Positions 33,250-42,793 of a stretch of DNA of 64,000 nucleotides are shown in pieces. The first letter of the stretch is position 1. Every line of letters starts with the position of its first letter. The position numbers were made by a program, and so were the translations under genes. The DNA is from Mycobacterium sp. 1100029.7 (GTDB lineage Bacteria > Actinomycetota > Actinomycetes > Mycobacteriales > Mycobacteriaceae), in the NCBI RefSeq assembly GCF_001665235.1, contig NZ_LZSC01000064.1:1-64000 (forward strand), read 5' to 3'. The notes beneath the pieces are model-generated. The model did no database searches, was not told the DNA's origin, and was given only the letters and a program-made list of their open reading frames with translations.

Positions 33250-33752
33250 TTGACGGGCCCCATCTGCAGCTGCACGCCGCGGTGCATTTCGTAGGTGCTA
33301 CGGACCCCGCCGGGCAATTCGATGAACTCCACCGCAGTCCCGTCCGGATCTCTCACGAAAAACATTCGGACGCCGCCGATCTCGAACGGCTCCTGGTCGG
33401 GCGGGTAACCGGCCTCGACGACAAGACGGTAAGTGTCGTCGAGATCGGTCACGGACAACGACACGTTGTGAATCCCGGTAATGCCCCGTCGCGCGGGCTT
33501 GTGCTCGGGTGGGTTGGCGCCGAGCGACAGCAGTTCGATCATCAGCCCGCCTAGTAGACCGCCCACGACGCGGCCCTGTTGCTTACGGGTGGCGTGCAGC
33601 ACCGCATCGAAAGGCTCACCGGAGATGAGGGATTCGAAGACGATGTCCATGCCGAGCACGTCGCGGTAGAACGTCAATGCGCGGTCCATGTCGGTCACGC
33701 CGACGACGAGATGGCAGAACGACACGTCGGCAAGGACGCTCTTGCCGGTCAT
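33246..33752 (-). CDS. VOC family protein (glyoxalase-like)
   Basis: This 168-residue protein has two VOC modules: module 1 begins CHLVVGVTDMDRALTFYRDVLGM and module 2 begins IHNVSLSVTDLDDTYR. Probable metal ligands are the His at about 14, a Glu at the end of module 1 (IELLSL), the His of IHNVS and the Glu of AVEFIEL. ATG 33752 overlaps the upstream reductase stop by 4 bp. It could be an isomerase or extradiol-type dioxygenase; the context does not decide. Confidence 0.87.
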   Translation of the reverse strand: MTGKSVLADVSFCHLVVGVTDMDRALTFYRDVLGMDIVFESLISGEPFDAVLHATRKQQGRVVGGLLGGLMIELLSLGANPPEHKPARRGITGIHNVSLSVTDLDDTYRLVVEAGYPPDQEPFEIGGVRMFFVRDPDGTAVEFIELPGGVRSTYEMHRGVQLQMGPVK

Positions 33753-34828
33753 GACTTCGCGAGATCGGGCGCCGGCCGCCCGGCGAACAGCGGCAAGTCG
33801 AGGTAGGTTTTGATTCCCGGTGCGGCGGCGCATACGTCGGGGATCGCGTTGATGCAGTGGTTGGCGGTGACCACGACGCCCGGATTCTTGATCAGCCCTT
33901 CGGCGATCGTCTCGGGTTGCAGACCCTTGAACGTCAGGCTCACGTCGGGGTCGCCGGTGATCTCGACCTCGAAGCGTTCGCCACGGCCACCGAAATTCCA
34001 TGCGGGATCCAGGTTTTCCTCGCCCATCAGCCAGTTGACCGCCGCGGTGATCACCGGCTCGCCGTCGACGAGTGCCTGCCAGCGGAATCGCCGCGCGGCC
34101 ACGGTGCCCGTGGTGATCGGGAAGGGGTCGTAGTCGATGTCGGCGGTCGCGACCGCGACCTCTTGGAGGGTCCTGATGTTGGGCTCGATGCGGAATCCCA
34201 TGTGGTCGGCGATCATTCGCACCGACTGCTTGAAACCCGCCTCCAACAGGCCGGCCATCGGCCCCTGGGTCGCTTCCTCCGGGGTGCCACCGAATCCCAT
34301 GATGTGACGAACGACGTCCGGCGCGTTGTAGGTGCGGATGTCGGAGAACTCTTCGGCGCGCACGTGGGTCACCGCCGACGACAGCGACGAGATCATCAGC
34401 GGGAACCGCTCGGTGATGCCACCGGGGTGGATGCCTGAACCATGCAGCGTCACACCGCTTTCCAGCGCGGCGTTGGCGACGGCTTGGTGGCGCTTGTTGC
34501 CCGGGTCGGGGTAGACCCAGCCGACCGGGGTGACCACGTTCTTCCCGGAGCGCAGGATCGCGATGACCTCGTCGTCGTTGGGCACCAGCGGGCTGTACAT
34601 GACGCAGTCGGCGTCCAGCGCGAGGATCTCGTCGATGCTCGAGGTGGCGGTGACGCCCAGGTCCTCGGTCCCGACGATCTGGCCGACGTCGACGCCGTTC
34701 TTCTCCGCGCTGTGCACCCAACAGCCGACCAGCTCGAGCTGCGGGTGGTTTTCTACGCACGCGATGGCCGCCTTACCGACACCCCCGGTCGCCCATTGGA
34801 TTACGCGAAGCTTGGACGAACTACTCAT
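33749..34828 (-). CDS. NAD(P)-binding reductase, dihydrodipicolinate-reductase-like (amine dehydrogenase family type)
   Basis: This 359-residue protein has an N-terminal Rossmann fold with the motif QWATGGVGKAAI (about 11-22) and a second domain with HGSGIHPGG. This actinobacterial group is annotated as NAD(P)H-dependent amine dehydrogenase or DHDPR N-terminal-like; no reaction has been fixed from sequence. It is the first gene of the operon 34828 to 31889. A paralogue lies at 62822-63877 with the same INAIP and AAAPGI-TY-DLPL end. Confidence 0.82.
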   Translation of the reverse strand: MSSSSKLRVIQWATGGVGKAAIACVENHPQLELVGCWVHSAEKNGVDVGQIVGTEDLGVTATSSIDEILALDADCVMYSPLVPNDDEVIAILRSGKNVVTPVGWVYPDPGNKRHQAVANAALESGVTLHGSGIHPGGITERFPLMISSLSSAVTHVRAEEFSDIRTYNAPDVVRHIMGFGGTPEEATQGPMAGLLEAGFKQSVRMIADHMGFRIEPNIRTLQEVAVATADIDYDPFPITTGTVAARRFRWQALVDGEPVITAAVNWLMGEENLDPAWNFGGRGERFEVEITGDPDVSLTFKGLQPETIAEGLIKNPGVVVTANHCINAIPDVCAAAPGIKTYLDLPLFAGRPAPDLAKS

Positions 34829-34934
34829 CGGTGTCCTTTCGATGGCACGCCTTTACACGTCAACGACCGAAATGGCACAGTATGACCCGCTGGCAGTGAC
34901 TGTCAATAAATGCTCCGGGTAGGAAGGCCTGTTC

Positions 34935-35791
34935 ATGAGCGTCCTCGACGGCAAGATCGCGATTGTCACCGGAACCAGCCGCGGCGTGGGCGTCGGCATC
35001 GCCATGAACTGTTACGTGCGGGCGCGACGGTCATCGGTTGTTCGCGTGCGCCGTTGGAGTCGATCCCGGGTATCGAACCGGACTGGGAGCCGCGCGCCTT
35101 TCAGCAGGTCTGCGATCAGGGCGACATTGCGTCGATCGACTCCTTCGTCGCGGCCGTCGTCGCCGCTCACGGTCGGGTCGACATTCTGGTCAACAATGCC
35201 GGTGGCACCGTCCCGGCGCCGCACGTCGACAGCATTCCTGAACTGGTGCAACGTATTCAGGGCGCGCCACACAGTGACGACGAGTTCGAGCGCACCGCGC
35301 TGTTCCACGCATTCGCGGTGCAGATGAACCTGATCAGCCCGATGTGGTTCGCCATTCGCGCTTACCGGCAGATGTCCACCCAGGACGGCGTCGGCGGCAT
35401 CATCAACATCTCCAGCGGCGCCGGACACCCCGCCGGGTCGCCGACCCTGGTCTCCTACGGTGCGGCCAAAAGTGGTCTCAACCACCTGACCCGGTCACTG
35501 GCCCAGGAATGGGGACCGAAGGTACGCGTCAACTGTGTCGCACTGGGACCGACGATGACCGAAAACTTCCGGTCGTTCGTGTTGCCGAAGGATGATCCCG
35601 ACGGGGCAAGGTATTTCGCCGCGGTTCCGCTGCGCCGCGCGGGTGAGCCCGCCGAAGTCGGACGCGTCTGCGTGTTCCTGGCAAGCGGCCAGGCCGACTT
35701 CGTCAACGGCACCACCATCGAATGCGACGGCGGCATGTTGCCCGGCGTGCTCTACGACGCCGGCCTGAAGACGATCACCGATCTGCTGTAG
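34935..35791 (+). pseudogene. SDR family oxidoreductase gene with a -1 frameshift near base 35003
   Basis: The N-terminus (MSVLDGKIAIVTGTSRGVGVGIA) reads from ATG 34935, but the rest of the protein (ELLRAGATVIGCSRA onward to the stop at 35791) is in another frame. Adding one C at the GCC/ATG junction (35001-35004) would restore a continuous SDR of about 286 residues with TGTSRGVG, NNAGG, a Ser in ISSGAG, YGAAK and the C-terminal FVNGTTIECDGG. The rest of the frame is intact, so the change is recent or is a base-calling error in a short C run. Confidence 0.85.
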
Positions 35792-35811
35792 CCGGTGTGC
35801 GTTCTGGGCGG

Positions 35812-35906
35812 CGAGTGTGCGTCCAGGGCGGCGACACGCCGCCCGGACCCGCCGTCACCGCACACTCGACGCCGTCAGCGCACACTCGACGCGAGTGCGC
35901 CGAGCG
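35812..35906. repeat. 95-bp intergenic repeat, copy 1
   Basis: This 95-bp unit recurs at 35961-36055 with one difference (C at 35858, G at 36007). Inside each unit, CGAGTGTGCG near the left is complementary to CGCACACTCG, which occurs twice near the right, so the RNA could fold into alternative hairpins. The core matches the arms of the element at 16796-16879. Confidence 0.9.
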
Positions 35907-35960
35907 TGCGTCCGGTGTGCGTCCAGTGCGTCCCGGGTATCAAGTGTGCGTCCAGGGCGT

Positions 35961-36055
35961 CGAGTGTGCGTCCAGGGCGGCGACACGCCGCCCGGACCCG
36001 CCGTCAGCGCACACTCGACGCCGTCAGCGCACACTCGACGCGAGTGCGCCGAGCG
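35961..36055. repeat. 95-bp intergenic repeat, copy 2
   Basis: This is the second copy of the 95-bp unit, 149 bp downstream of copy 1. The 54 bp between the copies holds degenerate pieces of the same GTGTGCGTCCAG-type sequence. The pair fills the gap between the frameshifted SDR and the convergent bacA gene, whose stop lies 3 bp further on. No coding function is apparent. Confidence 0.9.
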
Positions 36056-36058
36056 CCA

Positions 36059-37966
36059 TCAGCGCACCCGCTCCGCGATGTCGCGCAAAAACCATGGTCC
36101 GTCACCGAGCAACGCCAACTCTTGATGATGGTGCTGCTCGATCGTGCTGCGGTGGCCGACGCTGACCATGATGCAGTCCGGCAGCTCGGTGCGAATGAGG
36201 TTGTACAGCAAGAACTCTAGAGCTTCGTCGACCGCGGACGTGGCCTCGTCGAAGAACACCGCCTTCGGTTTGTGTGCCAGCACCCGGGCGAACGCGACGC
36301 GTTGCTGTTCTCCGGGCGAAAGCACTTTGGCCCAATCCCGCTCGTCGTCCAGCCGGGAAGCCAGGTTGGGTAAGGCCGCCTTGGTGAGCGCCTGCTGCAG
36401 CGTGCCGTCGTCGATCTCGCCGGCCAGGCTCGGGTAGGAGACCACCGCGCGCAGCGTGCCGAGCGGGACATAGGGCAACTGCGACAGAAACAGCATCTGG
36501 TTGCGGCCGTCGGGGCAATGCAGCGTGCCCGAGGCATACGGCCACAGCTGCGCCAAGGTACGCAGCAGAGTCGTCTTTCCGCTGCCCGAGCTGCCGGTCA
36601 CGACCAGTGCGTCGCCCGGCCTCAGCTGCAAATCCAGCGGCTCGATCAGTCGCGCGCCGGACGGCGTGCGCACCTCGACGTCGGCAAGCTCGACGGAACC
36701 GTCGGAGCTGGCCACGGTGCGAAGCTCCGGCAGCGTTCGCGCCTCGGCGTTCGTCTGGACCAGCCCGTTGAGACGCAGCACCGCCGCCCGGTAGCCGGCG
36801 AAGCGGTCGTAGGCGTTGCGGAAGAACGACAGCGAGTCCTCGATGTGGCTGAACGCGCTGGCCGACTGCGTCACGCCGCCGAACTTGATGCTGCCGGCGA
36901 ACAGCCGCGGCGCCTGCACGATGAACGGCAGCGGAGTGATCGCCTGACTGACCGTCAGGTTCCAGCCCACGAAGCCGATGGTGCGCCGCACATAGCTGCG
37001 GTAGTTGGCGATCGTCGCGTCGAACCGTGTCCCCAGCTGGGCGCGTTCGGCGCGTTCGCCGCGGTAGAAGCCGACCGCCTCGGCGGCATCGCGCAGCCGC
37101 ACCAGCGCGTATCGGAAGGCGGCGTTGAACTGTTCGTTGCGGAAGCTGAGGCGGATGAGGGGGCAGCCGATCCAGAACGCGACCAGCGTGGCGAGCAGTA
37201 CGTGGACGAAGACGACCCAGAACAAAGCTCTCGGGATGGTGATGCCGACGAGGTGCAAGGTGCCGGAAAGCCGCCACAGGATCACGGAGAAAGACACCAC
37301 CGAGACGACCGAATGCACGGCGCCGAAAAGCAGATTCCCCGATGTTCCACCGCTGGGGTGATTGGCTGAACCGCCCATCACGGCGGTGAAGACGTCGATG
37401 TCGTGCTGGATGCGTTGGTCGGGGTTGTCGATCGTGTCGTCGATGAAGCGGGCGCGGTAGTACGCGCGCCGATCGAGCCAGTCCACGGTCAAGCGGTCGG
37501 TCAGCCACACCCGCCACCGGATCAGGAAGCGCTGCGTCAAATACAGATCGGCCATTGCCCGCAGGACATGCAAAGTGGCGATGACGCAGAACGTTCGGAT
37601 GGCTGTCCAGAAGCCGTGGATGCCGGAGTCGCGGACCGCATTGTTGCCGGCGCCGGCACCTTGGAACGCCGTCTGCAGCGAGGAGTACAGGTCGTTGCTG
37701 TAGTAGCTGAGCAGAATGTTGATCCGCACCGCCATCATCACCGACAACAACAGCACGGCAAACAAGGCCCACACCGGCAGGCTTTTGCGGCCGGTGAAGT
37801 ATTCGCCGGTGATGCGCCAGAATTCGCTGCCCCAGCGGGTGAAGCGGACCACCGCGACCCCGACGACAAGCAAACAGACGGCACTGACCGCCCAGGTCTC
37901 GGCGATCCAGCGCAGCGATGCGACCAGCTCGTGGTCCCAGTCGATCGAGGGGGTGAATTTCTCCAT
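36059..37966 (-). CDS. bacA: BacA/SbmA-type ABC transporter (Rv1819c homologue), permease fused to ATPase
   Basis: This 635-residue protein has an N-terminal SbmA/BacA-like membrane domain with six hydrophobic segments (to about residue 370; conserved IDDTIDNPDQRIQ, LSFRNEQFNAAFRYALVRLRDAAEAVGFYRGE regions). The C-terminal ATPase has Walker A GSSGSGKTT, signature LSPGEQQR and Walker B AVFFDEATSAVD. It agrees over its length with M. tuberculosis Rv1819c, an importer of hydrophilic solutes including vitamin B12 and bleomycin. It is divergent from the acyltransferase at 38113 with 146 bp between. Confidence 0.92.
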   Translation of the reverse strand: MEKFTPSIDWDHELVASLRWIAETWAVSAVCLLVVGVAVVRFTRWGSEFWRITGEYFTGRKSLPVWALFAVLLLSVMMAVRINILLSYYSNDLYSSLQTAFQGAGAGNNAVRDSGIHGFWTAIRTFCVIATLHVLRAMADLYLTQRFLIRWRVWLTDRLTVDWLDRRAYYRARFIDDTIDNPDQRIQHDIDVFTAVMGGSANHPSGGTSGNLLFGAVHSVVSVVSFSVILWRLSGTLHLVGITIPRALFWVVFVHVLLATLVAFWIGCPLIRLSFRNEQFNAAFRYALVRLRDAAEAVGFYRGERAERAQLGTRFDATIANYRSYVRRTIGFVGWNLTVSQAITPLPFIVQAPRLFAGSIKFGGVTQSASAFSHIEDSLSFFRNAYDRFAGYRAAVLRLNGLVQTNAEARTLPELRTVASSDGSVELADVEVRTPSGARLIEPLDLQLRPGDALVVTGSSGSGKTTLLRTLAQLWPYASGTLHCPDGRNQMLFLSQLPYVPLGTLRAVVSYPSLAGEIDDGTLQQALTKAALPNLASRLDDERDWAKVLSPGEQQRVAFARVLAHKPKAVFFDEATSAVDEALEFLLYNLIRTELPDCIMVSVGHRSTIEQHHHQELALLGDGPWFLRDIAERVR

Positions 37967-38047
37967 CGGCAGGCCCGTCTCTTTCGGCGGCGTCTCGGTC
38001 GGTCGGCATCACAAGTGCCGTTGCGGCCACCGGTTGCACGCATTGTC

Positions 38048-38060
38048 GTTGCGTCGCAAC
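38048..38060. promoter_or_regulatory. Perfect palindrome GTTGCGTCGCAAC between bacA and the acyltransferase
   Basis: This is a 13-bp perfect inverted repeat with a single central base, 52 bp before the acyltransferase start and about 80 bp before bacA. Two further GTTGC half-sites lie within 40 bp on its left. It could be an operator for either gene; no regulator is nearby. Confidence 0.35.
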
Positions 38061-38112
38061 CGTTCCTGGCGCTTGCTAGCGGCCAGCGTACCGGTGGGGG
38101 TCTAATTGTCTG

Positions 38113-39468
38113 ATGGAACTGATGAGTCCCACCGACGGGGTCTTTCTGTTGGGCGAATCCCGTGAGCATCCCATGCATGTCGGTGGCTTGCAGCTGTACG
38201 AGCCCCCGGAAGGCGCCGGACGGGGATTTGTGCGCGAGTTCTACGACGCGCTGGTTGCTCAGCGGGACTTTCAGCCAACCTTCCTCAAGCGTCCGGCGAC
38301 GTTCCTGGGCGGGATCGCGAACCTCGGGTGGTCCTACGAGAAAGATCTCGACATCGACTATCACGTCCGCCGCTCGGCGCTGCCCTCGCCAGGGCGGGTT
38401 CGCGATCTGCTGGAGTTGACTTCGCTGCTGCACAGCAGCCTGCTCGATCGGCACCGCCCACTGTGGGAGGCCTATGTGATCGAGGGTCTCAAAGATGGAC
38501 GGTTCGCGATCTACACGAAGATGCACCACTCGCTGATCGACGGGGTGTCGGCGCTGAAGCTGATGCAGCGCGCACTGTCCGCCGACCCGGCGGACACCGA
38601 GATCCGCGCACCGTGGAGTCTGCGCAAACCCAAGCGAAAGTCCGCCCCGCAATCGCGGCTGGGTTCTTTACTGAAGACGACGGGATCCCTTGCCGCACTT
38701 GCCCCTTCGACGGTGTCACTGGCGCGCGCCGCACTGTTCGAACAACAACTCACGCTGCCGTTCGGGGCTCCGCGCACCATGCTCAACGTCAAGATCGGCG
38801 GCGCCCGTCGCTGCGCGGCCCAATCGTGGTCCGTGGACCGCATCAAGAACGTCAAGAAGGCGGCGGGAGTCACGCTCAACGACGTCGTGCTGGCGATGTG
38901 TTCGGGTGCCTTGCGCTACTACCTGTTGGACGAGAATGCGCTGCCGGATGCGCCGCTGTTGGCGATGGTTCCGGTGAGTCTGCGCCGGGAGGACGAGGCT
39001 GACGCCGGCGGAAACCTGGTGGGAGCCATCCTGTGCAATCTGGCCACCAACGTCGAGGATCCCGCCAAGCGGCTGGAGACGGTGAGCGAGTCGATGTACA
39101 AGAACAAGACGTTGTTCTCGCAGCTGCCACGAGTGCAGGCGTTGGCGCTGTCGGCGGTCAACATGAGTTCGCTGGCGCTGGCAACGGTGCCCGGATGGGT
39201 GACGTCGACCGCGCCGCCGTTCAACGTCATCATCTCCAACGTCCCGGGACCGCGTGAGCAGATGTACTACGGCGGTGCCCGGTTGGACGGCAGCTATCCG
39301 CTCTCGGCGATTCTCGACGGCCAGGCGCTGAACATCACGCTGGTCAGCAACGCCGACAAGCTGGACTTCGGTCTGGTCGGATGCCGGCGCAGCGTGCCGC
39401 ATTTGCAGCGACTGCTCGCGCATCTGGAGTCGTCGCTCAAAGACCTGGAACGCGCCGTAGGAGTCTGA
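38113..39468 (+). CDS. WS/DGAT family wax ester synthase/diacylglycerol acyltransferase
   Basis: This is a 451-residue protein with the active-site motif H138-H139-x3-D143-G (MHHSLIDG), the PLW motif near 117, and the conserved NDVVLAMCSGALR and late NVIISNVPGP regions. It transfers an acyl-CoA acyl group to diacylglycerol or a fatty alcohol to make storage lipid. It is followed by a Nudix gene and a convergent DUF2330 gene, then ligC/primC. This order recalls M. tuberculosis Rv3734c (tgs2) to Rv3730c, so it is probably the tgs2 orthologue (from memory; not checked). Confidence 0.9.
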   Translation: MELMSPTDGVFLLGESREHPMHVGGLQLYEPPEGAGRGFVREFYDALVAQRDFQPTFLKRPATFLGGIANLGWSYEKDLDIDYHVRRSALPSPGRVRDLLELTSLLHSSLLDRHRPLWEAYVIEGLKDGRFAIYTKMHHSLIDGVSALKLMQRALSADPADTEIRAPWSLRKPKRKSAPQSRLGSLLKTTGSLAALAPSTVSLARAALFEQQLTLPFGAPRTMLNVKIGGARRCAAQSWSVDRIKNVKKAAGVTLNDVVLAMCSGALRYYLLDENALPDAPLLAMVPVSLRREDEADAGGNLVGAILCNLATNVEDPAKRLETVSESMYKNKTLFSQLPRVQALALSAVNMSSLALATVPGWVTSTAPPFNVIISNVPGPREQMYYGGARLDGSYPLSAILDGQALNITLVSNADKLDFGLVGCRRSVPHLQRLLAHLESSLKDLERAVGV

Positions 39469-39473
39469 GCTCG

Positions 39474-39959
39474 GTGCCAAAACTCAGTGCGGGTGTGCTG
39501 TTGTATCGCATCCGCGACGGCGTCGTCGACGTTTTGATCGCGCACCCCGGCGGACCGTTCTGGGCGCGAAAAGATGACGGGGCCTGGTCGATCCCGAAAG
39601 GTGAGTACAGCCAGGACGAAGATGCCTGGGCCGCGGCGCGGCGCGAGTTCCTCGAGGAGTTGGGTCTGCCGGTGCCGGCGGGACCGCACATCGATCTCGG
39701 GGCGGTGAAGCAACCGGGTGGCAAGGTCGTCACGGCCTTTGCCGTCCGCGGCGACCTCGACGTCAGTGCTGCCCGCAGCAACACCTTCGAGCTGGAGTGG
39801 CCCAAGGGATCGGGCACGATCCGGGAGTTTCCCGAGGTGGATCGGGTCGAGTGGTTCCCAGTCGCCCGGGCCCGCGGCAAACTACTGAAGGGACAACGGG
39901 TGTACCTCGAGCTGCTGATGGCGTTGCCGCAGTTGGCGGGGTCCGCCGAAGGCGATTGA
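39474..39959 (+). CDS. Nudix hydrolase
   Basis: This 161-residue protein has a complete Nudix box at about 43-65 (G-x5-E-x7-REF-x-EE-x-GL). It hydrolyses a nucleoside diphosphate-linked compound; the substrate is not evident. The N-terminus SAGVLLYR and late VEWFPVARARGKLLKGQ are typical of a group resembling diadenosine polyphosphate hydrolases. The start at GTG 39474 is 5 bp after the acyltransferase, so the two are co-transcribed. Confidence 0.9.
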   Translation: MPKLSAGVLLYRIRDGVVDVLIAHPGGPFWARKDDGAWSIPKGEYSQDEDAWAAARREFLEELGLPVPAGPHIDLGAVKQPGGKVVTAFAVRGDLDVSAARSNTFELEWPKGSGTIREFPEVDRVEWFPVARARGKLLKGQRVYLELLMALPQLAGSAEGD

Positions 39960-40046
39960 CCCGCGCGGCGAAATTCTTTATGCGCCAGGCTATTCCGAAA
40001 TTTCCGACGGGGAGGGCGGCACGCTGCCGATCGCGCCACGTCGCCG

Positions 40047-41102
40047 CTAGGCGCGTCGACGCCGGCGTAGCACCAGGACGGCGATCACCGCGACGACCGT
40101 CAACACCAGGCCGGCCAGCACGATCAGCTCGATCGGGATGACGACGTCGCGGTCGGCGTAGATCACCTGCCGGTACGACTCGTCGGTGGCGGCATTACCG
40201 AAGGTGAAGTCTGAGGTAATCCGTTCCGGCTTCGGGATATTCATTTGCATCTTGGTGAGGTATCCGCCGTGGTCTGACGACAGCTCACGCAGCAGCGGGT
40301 CGTGCACGCCGGCGGAGATAGTGCCGGCGAACTGAACCTGGACCGATTGACCGGCCTGCGCCGAGGCATCGCTGTCGGTGCGCTGCTGCCGGTGATCGGA
40401 CAGCGTGAAGAGCGTGACTTGCTGCGGGCCCTGGGCTGCGACGGAAAGCCGCATGGGATACACGAATTGCGACGACGGGAAGGTCATTCGCACCGGCTTG
40501 AGGCCGCCCACGATCGGGTCCGAACTCGTCAGGCGGATCGCGACGAATGACCAGCCGTCGCGCAGGTACGGGCCGAGCGCGTCGGATACTGCAGGTCGAA
40601 TGGCATAGCCGTTGTCGTCCAACCACTTCCGCAAGCCGCTCAGGTCACCGCCGGCCAGCGTCGTGGCCTCCAGCGGTCCAAGGTGGACCTGATTGACCAC
40701 CGTCGGTCCGCGAGGTGCCGCCGCCTCTAGGGGTGCGCGGCCGGCTGAACCCGTCGAATCCAGCACCCAATGCCGTCGCTGCTGCACCCGGGGAGCGGTG
40801 AGGGTGTTCAGCTCGGTGAAGGTCTCCTGGTCGCCCTCGGTCACGGTTGCCGGTGTTGGCGTGGGCACCACCAGCGCGACGTTGTTCGTGTCGGCATTCA
40901 GGGCAAGTTGCATGACGATGGTTTCGCTGGATCCGTTCCAATGCACCAGCGCCACTTCATGGTTCATGGCGGCCTGGCCGCCGACGGGAGGGACCACCGC
41001 ACCGCACGCGCAGGCATAACCCGGCACCGCCACGGCCACATTGACCAAGGTAGCCAGGGCAACGGCGACAAGACCCAACCCGCATGTGCGGGGTAGCTTC
41101 AT
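40047..41102 (-). CDS. DUF2330 family secreted/membrane-anchored protein
   Basis: This ~351-residue protein has a signal peptide (about 1-30, ending near GYACACG), a large extracytoplasmic domain with the DUF2330 pattern (CGAVVPP, ALVVPTP) and a C-terminal membrane helix (about 325-345) followed by a run of Arg. It should face the cell envelope. Function unknown. It is convergent with the Nudix gene. ATG 41111, three codons upstream, is an alternative start. Confidence 0.82.
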   Translation of the reverse strand: MKLPRTCGLGLVAVALATLVNVAVAVPGYACACGAVVPPVGGQAAMNHEVALVHWNGSSETIVMQLALNADTNNVALVVPTPTPATVTEGDQETFTELNTLTAPRVQQRRHWVLDSTGSAGRAPLEAAAPRGPTVVNQVHLGPLEATTLAGGDLSGLRKWLDDNGYAIRPAVSDALGPYLRDGWSFVAIRLTSSDPIVGGLKPVRMTFPSSQFVYPMRLSVAAQGPQQVTLFTLSDHRQQRTDSDASAQAGQSVQVQFAGTISAGVHDPLLRELSSDHGGYLTKMQMNIPKPERITSDFTFGNAATDESYRQVIYADRDVVIPIELIVLAGLVLTVVAVIAVLVLRRRRRA

Positions 41103-41182
41103 GGCGCACATGCTAGTTGCTGACAGGCGGCCGGTCACTGGCTTTCGGCGGTGACTTCTGGTGCGGCGTGCACAATGTCAGC

Positions 41183-42463
41183 ATGACGACCGCGCCGATT
41201 CAGCCGGCCCCCGAACCTGCCGACCACGCCGAATCGCAAAAGTTGCTGTTCCAGCTGCTCGACCCGGGTAACCGGGCCGATCCCTATAGGCTGTGTGCGC
41301 AATTCCGGGACCGCGGACCAATTCTGCTGCCCGAGGCGCACCTGGCGGTCTTTTCGAGCTACCGGGACTGCGACGACGTGCTGCGCCATCCGTCCTCGAG
41401 TAGCGACCGGATGAAATCGACGCGTGCGCAGGAGCAGGTCGAAGCGCAGATCAAAGAGCTCACCGAGGCCGGGGCGCCGCCGCCCGCGCAGGCCCCACCG
41501 GGTTTTCTGTTCCTGGACCCTCCCGATCACACCCGGTTGCGCAAGCTGGTCAGCAAGGCGTTTGCTCCGAAAGTGGTCAACGCGCTGCGGCCCGACATCA
41601 GCTTGTTGGTGGGCGGACTGCTCGACGGTATCGCCGAGAAGGGCAGCTTCGATGTCGTCGAAGACTTCGCGTATCCGCTGCCGGTGGCGGTCATCTGCCG
41701 GCTGCTGGGGGTGCCACTTGAAGACGAGCCGCAATTCAGCCATGCCTCGGGATTGCTGGCGCAGTCACTGGATCCGTTCGTCACGTTCACCGGTTCGGCC
41801 TCCGACGGCTTGCAGGAGCGCCTCGATGCGGGAGCGTGGTTGCGGGAGTATCTGCATAACTTGATCGATCGGCGCCGCTCTGTTCCCGGAGACGACCTGA
41901 TGTCGGGTCTGATCGCGGTCGAAGAGTCCGGTGACCAACTGACCGAACCAGAAATCGTCTCCACCTGTCTGCTGTTGCTGGTTGCCGGACATGAGACCAC
42001 GGTCAACCTGATCGGCAACGCGATCCTGGCGATGCTGCGCGAGCCGGCACAGTGGGCTGCGTTACACGCCGACCCCTCCCGCGTCTCGGCCGTCATCGAG
42101 GAAACGCTGCGGTATGACCCGCCCGTGCAGATGGTCGGCCGAATTGCTCTGCACGACATGGAAATCGGGGGTGCTGAGGTCCCTGAGGGTGACGTGATGA
42201 TGCTGTTGCTGGCCGCGGCGCAGCGGGACCCGGCGGAATTCGACCACCCGGATGCATTTGATCCCGACCGAGGAACATTGCGGCACTTGGGATTTGGCCG
42301 CGGCGTGCATTACTGCCTGGGTGCGCCGCTGGCCCGGATGGAAGCCGGCATCGCATTGTCGGAGGCGGCGGCGCGTTTTCCCGGCGCCCGGCTGGCCAGT
42401 GCGCCGCAGTACAAGGCCAACGTCACTCTGCGTGGCCTGTCGGAGCTGACCGTCGCGATCTAG
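41183..42463 (+). CDS. Cytochrome P450
   Basis: This 426-residue soluble bacterial P450 has the I-helix LLVAGHETT, the K-helix ExxR in ETLRYDPP and the heme loop FGRGVHYCLGAPLAR with its Cys ligand. The first 30 residues are variable and no membrane anchor is present. The start ATG 41183 fits the usual family length. It lies between the DUF2330 and DUF732 genes and has no redox partner beside it. CYP family not assigned. Confidence 0.92.
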   Translation: MTTAPIQPAPEPADHAESQKLLFQLLDPGNRADPYRLCAQFRDRGPILLPEAHLAVFSSYRDCDDVLRHPSSSSDRMKSTRAQEQVEAQIKELTEAGAPPPAQAPPGFLFLDPPDHTRLRKLVSKAFAPKVVNALRPDISLLVGGLLDGIAEKGSFDVVEDFAYPLPVAVICRLLGVPLEDEPQFSHASGLLAQSLDPFVTFTGSASDGLQERLDAGAWLREYLHNLIDRRRSVPGDDLMSGLIAVEESGDQLTEPEIVSTCLLLLVAGHETTVNLIGNAILAMLREPAQWAALHADPSRVSAVIEETLRYDPPVQMVGRIALHDMEIGGAEVPEGDVMMLLLAAAQRDPAEFDHPDAFDPDRGTLRHLGFGRGVHYCLGAPLARMEAGIALSEAAARFPGARLASAPQYKANVTLRGLSELTVAI

Positions 42464-42469
42464 CTACCG

Positions 42470-42793
42470 CTACCTCGGGGCGTATTGCGGGCAGAAGTAT
42501 TTGGACGACGCCGAGACGAACAGGGCGGCCTGATTCCGGTCGAGGCCGGAGTGCTGGTTGAGGTACTGGTAGGCCGACTCTTGGTAGTCGAGCATGGCGC
42601 ACACTGCCTTGGCGTCTTCGATCAGGGCGGAATCCGGGGAATTCGTACCGATCCCGTCGCCACGCACTTGTACGAGGAAGTCGCCCGTCGCGTCGGCGTA
42701 CGCGATTGGTGCGGCGCCTCCCAGTGAAAGTGCGATAGCCGCCACGGCTGCTATCGCTCCCGACAGCCGCTTGGCCGACGCAGCAGCGTTCAT
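42470..42793 (-). CDS. DUF732 family secreted protein
   Basis: This 107-residue protein has a signal peptide (cleavage probably at AYA/DA, near residue 33) and a DUF732 domain with its two Cys (in AVCAMLD and YFCPQ) that should form a disulfide. DUF732 proteins are small, helical, secreted and typical of mycobacteria; function unknown. It is convergent with the P450, 6 bp apart. Confidence 0.88.
   Translation of the reverse strand: MNAAASAKRLSGAIAAVAAIALSLGGAAPIAYADATGDFLVQVRGDGIGTNSPDSALIEDAKAVCAMLDYQESAYQYLNQHSGLDRNQAALFVSASSKYFCPQYAPR

Noticed and set aside
34910..35791. Intact 293-residue SDR starting at 34910
   Set aside because: The first 30 residues in that frame are Arg/His-rich and lack the nucleotide-binding motif, which is present in the other frame. 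A frameshift explains both.
35812..36055. Possible CRISPR array, because of direct repeats with a spacer
   Set aside because: Only two 95-bp units separated by a degenerate copy of the same sequence; no short regular repeats and no cas genes.
35722..36220. Several overlapping plus-strand frames of 100-147 codons over the 95-bp repeats
   Set aside because: They only translate the repeat (runs of Arg, Pro, His) in three frames and none has a protein-like composition.
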